NCBI GenBank assembly: GCA_027451645.1
Contig: DAIDIX010000019.1
Span: 1 to 6,301 of the forward strand
Direction: 5' to 3'
Length of the DNA stretch: 6,301 bases
DNA from: Candidatus Dormiibacterota bacterium
GTDB taxonomy: Bacteria; Chloroflexota; Dormibacteria; Aeolococcales; Aeolococcaceae
Numbering within the stretch: position 1 is the stretch's first letter; every line of letters begins with the position of its first letter. Both the position numbers and the translations under genes were made by a program. Below the pieces are notes generated by a model. The model was not told the origin of the DNA. It saw only the letters and a list, made by a program, of their open reading frames with translations, and made no database searches. Positions 5,922-6,301 of this stretch are shown here, in pieces.

Positions 5922-6301
5922 GTGGCAGCAACACAGGAACTCCCGTCCCGGGAACTCCGGGAGAGGGGAGAACGCGTGCTTGTCGGGGGCGTCAACAGCC
6001 CAGTCCGGGCATTCGCTGCTGTACCCGGGGAAGCCCCCATCATTGCCCGTGGCCATGGTGCAACGGTCACGGATGTGGATGGCACTACCTACACGGACTA
6101 CATCCTGGGATATGGTGCCCACATCCTCGGACACTCCCCGGACACAGTCCTTGCTGCCCTCCGGGAGGTGATGGAGGACTCGTGGAGCTTCGGATGCACC
6201 ACGGAGAGCGAAATCGTCCTTGCGGAGCAGATTGTCGGGTCCATCTCCGGGATAGACATGGTGCGGTTCGTGAACTCGGGAACCGAGGCCACCATGACTG
6301 C
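5922..6301 (+). CDS. hemL: Glutamate-1-semialdehyde 2,1-aminomutase, N-terminal part (cut by right edge)
   Basis: HemL is the PLP enzyme that moves the amino group of glutamate-1-semialdehyde to give 5-aminolevulinate. Only the first 126 codons are in the window. VGGVNSPVRAFAAVPG near 23-38 is the diagnostic HemL N-terminal segment, followed by DVDGTTYTDYILGYGAHILGHSPDTVLAAL and the phosphate-binding segment RFVNSGTEATMTA at the end. The catalytic lysine lies beyond the window. The start is taken as GTG at 5922, with AGGA nine bases upstream overlapping the cyclophilin stop; no better ATG precedes the conserved block. In most HemL proteins the segment after DY reads S-W-G-P; here it is G-Y-G-A. 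The related acetylornithine and other class III aminotransferases are less likely because of the GGVNSPVRAF signature and the hem gene context. Confidence 0.92.
   Translation, partial: MAATQELPSRELRERGERVLVGGVNSPVRAFAAVPGEAPIIARGHGATVTDVDGTTYTDYILGYGAHILGHSPDTVLAALREVMEDSWSFGCTTESEIVLAEQIVGSISGIDMVRFVNSGTEATMT

Noticed and set aside
4114..5934. A 606-codon open frame on the minus strand opposite hemB and the cyclophilin
   Set aside because: Same reason: antisense shadow of two well-supported genes, crossing gene boundaries with no recognisable motif.

Overview
The window is GC-rich bacterial chromosomal DNA, densely packed with genes. It is dominated by a plus-strand tetrapyrrole (heme/siroheme/cobalamin precursor) operon in the order hemA-hemC-hemD-hemB-cyclophilin-hemL. 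The use of hemA (glutamyl-tRNA reductase) and hemL shows that 5-aminolevulinate is made by the C5 pathway from glutamyl-tRNA, not by ALA synthase. Gene order, GC-ending codons and the style of the cyclophilin would fit Chloroflexota or Actinomycetota. That is an inference from general resemblance; nothing here fixes the phylum.

Layout: positions 1-376 (minus) hold the 5' part of a family 2 glycosyltransferase that runs off the left edge. Positions 392-1204 (minus) hold a DnaQ-like DEDDh 3'-5' exonuclease; these two form a leftward pair. Positions 1205-1301 are a divergent intergenic region with a C8 tract, a TATACT box and the hemA ribosome binding site. From 1302 to the right edge everything reads rightward: hemA (1302-2645), hemC (2642-3544), hemD (3548-4309), hemB (4306-5322), a cyclophilin-type peptidyl-prolyl isomerase (5341-5910) and the start of hemL (5922-6301, cut by the window end). 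Gaps within the operon are at most 18 bases, and two junctions are ATGA stop-start overlaps, so co-transcription and translational coupling are very likely.

How the genes work together: HemA reduces glutamyl-tRNA to glutamate-1-semialdehyde, HemL converts it to 5-aminolevulinate, HemB condenses two of these to porphobilinogen, HemC links four into hydroxymethylbilane, and HemD closes and inverts ring D to give uroporphyrinogen III. The window therefore encodes every step from glutamyl-tRNA to uroporphyrinogen III (HemL only in part). The branch genes (hemE, cobA/sirohaem genes) are not in view. The cyclophilin between hemB and hemL is the only member without an obvious place in the pathway.

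I see no mobile element, CRISPR array, tRNA, rRNA or clear new system. The points worth a second look are the A/T-ending codon stretch and N-terminal extension at the start of hemA, a four-codon upstream frame overlapping the hemA start, a mixed Cys/Asp metal site in HemB, the cyclophilin inside the operon, and an altered motif in HemL.
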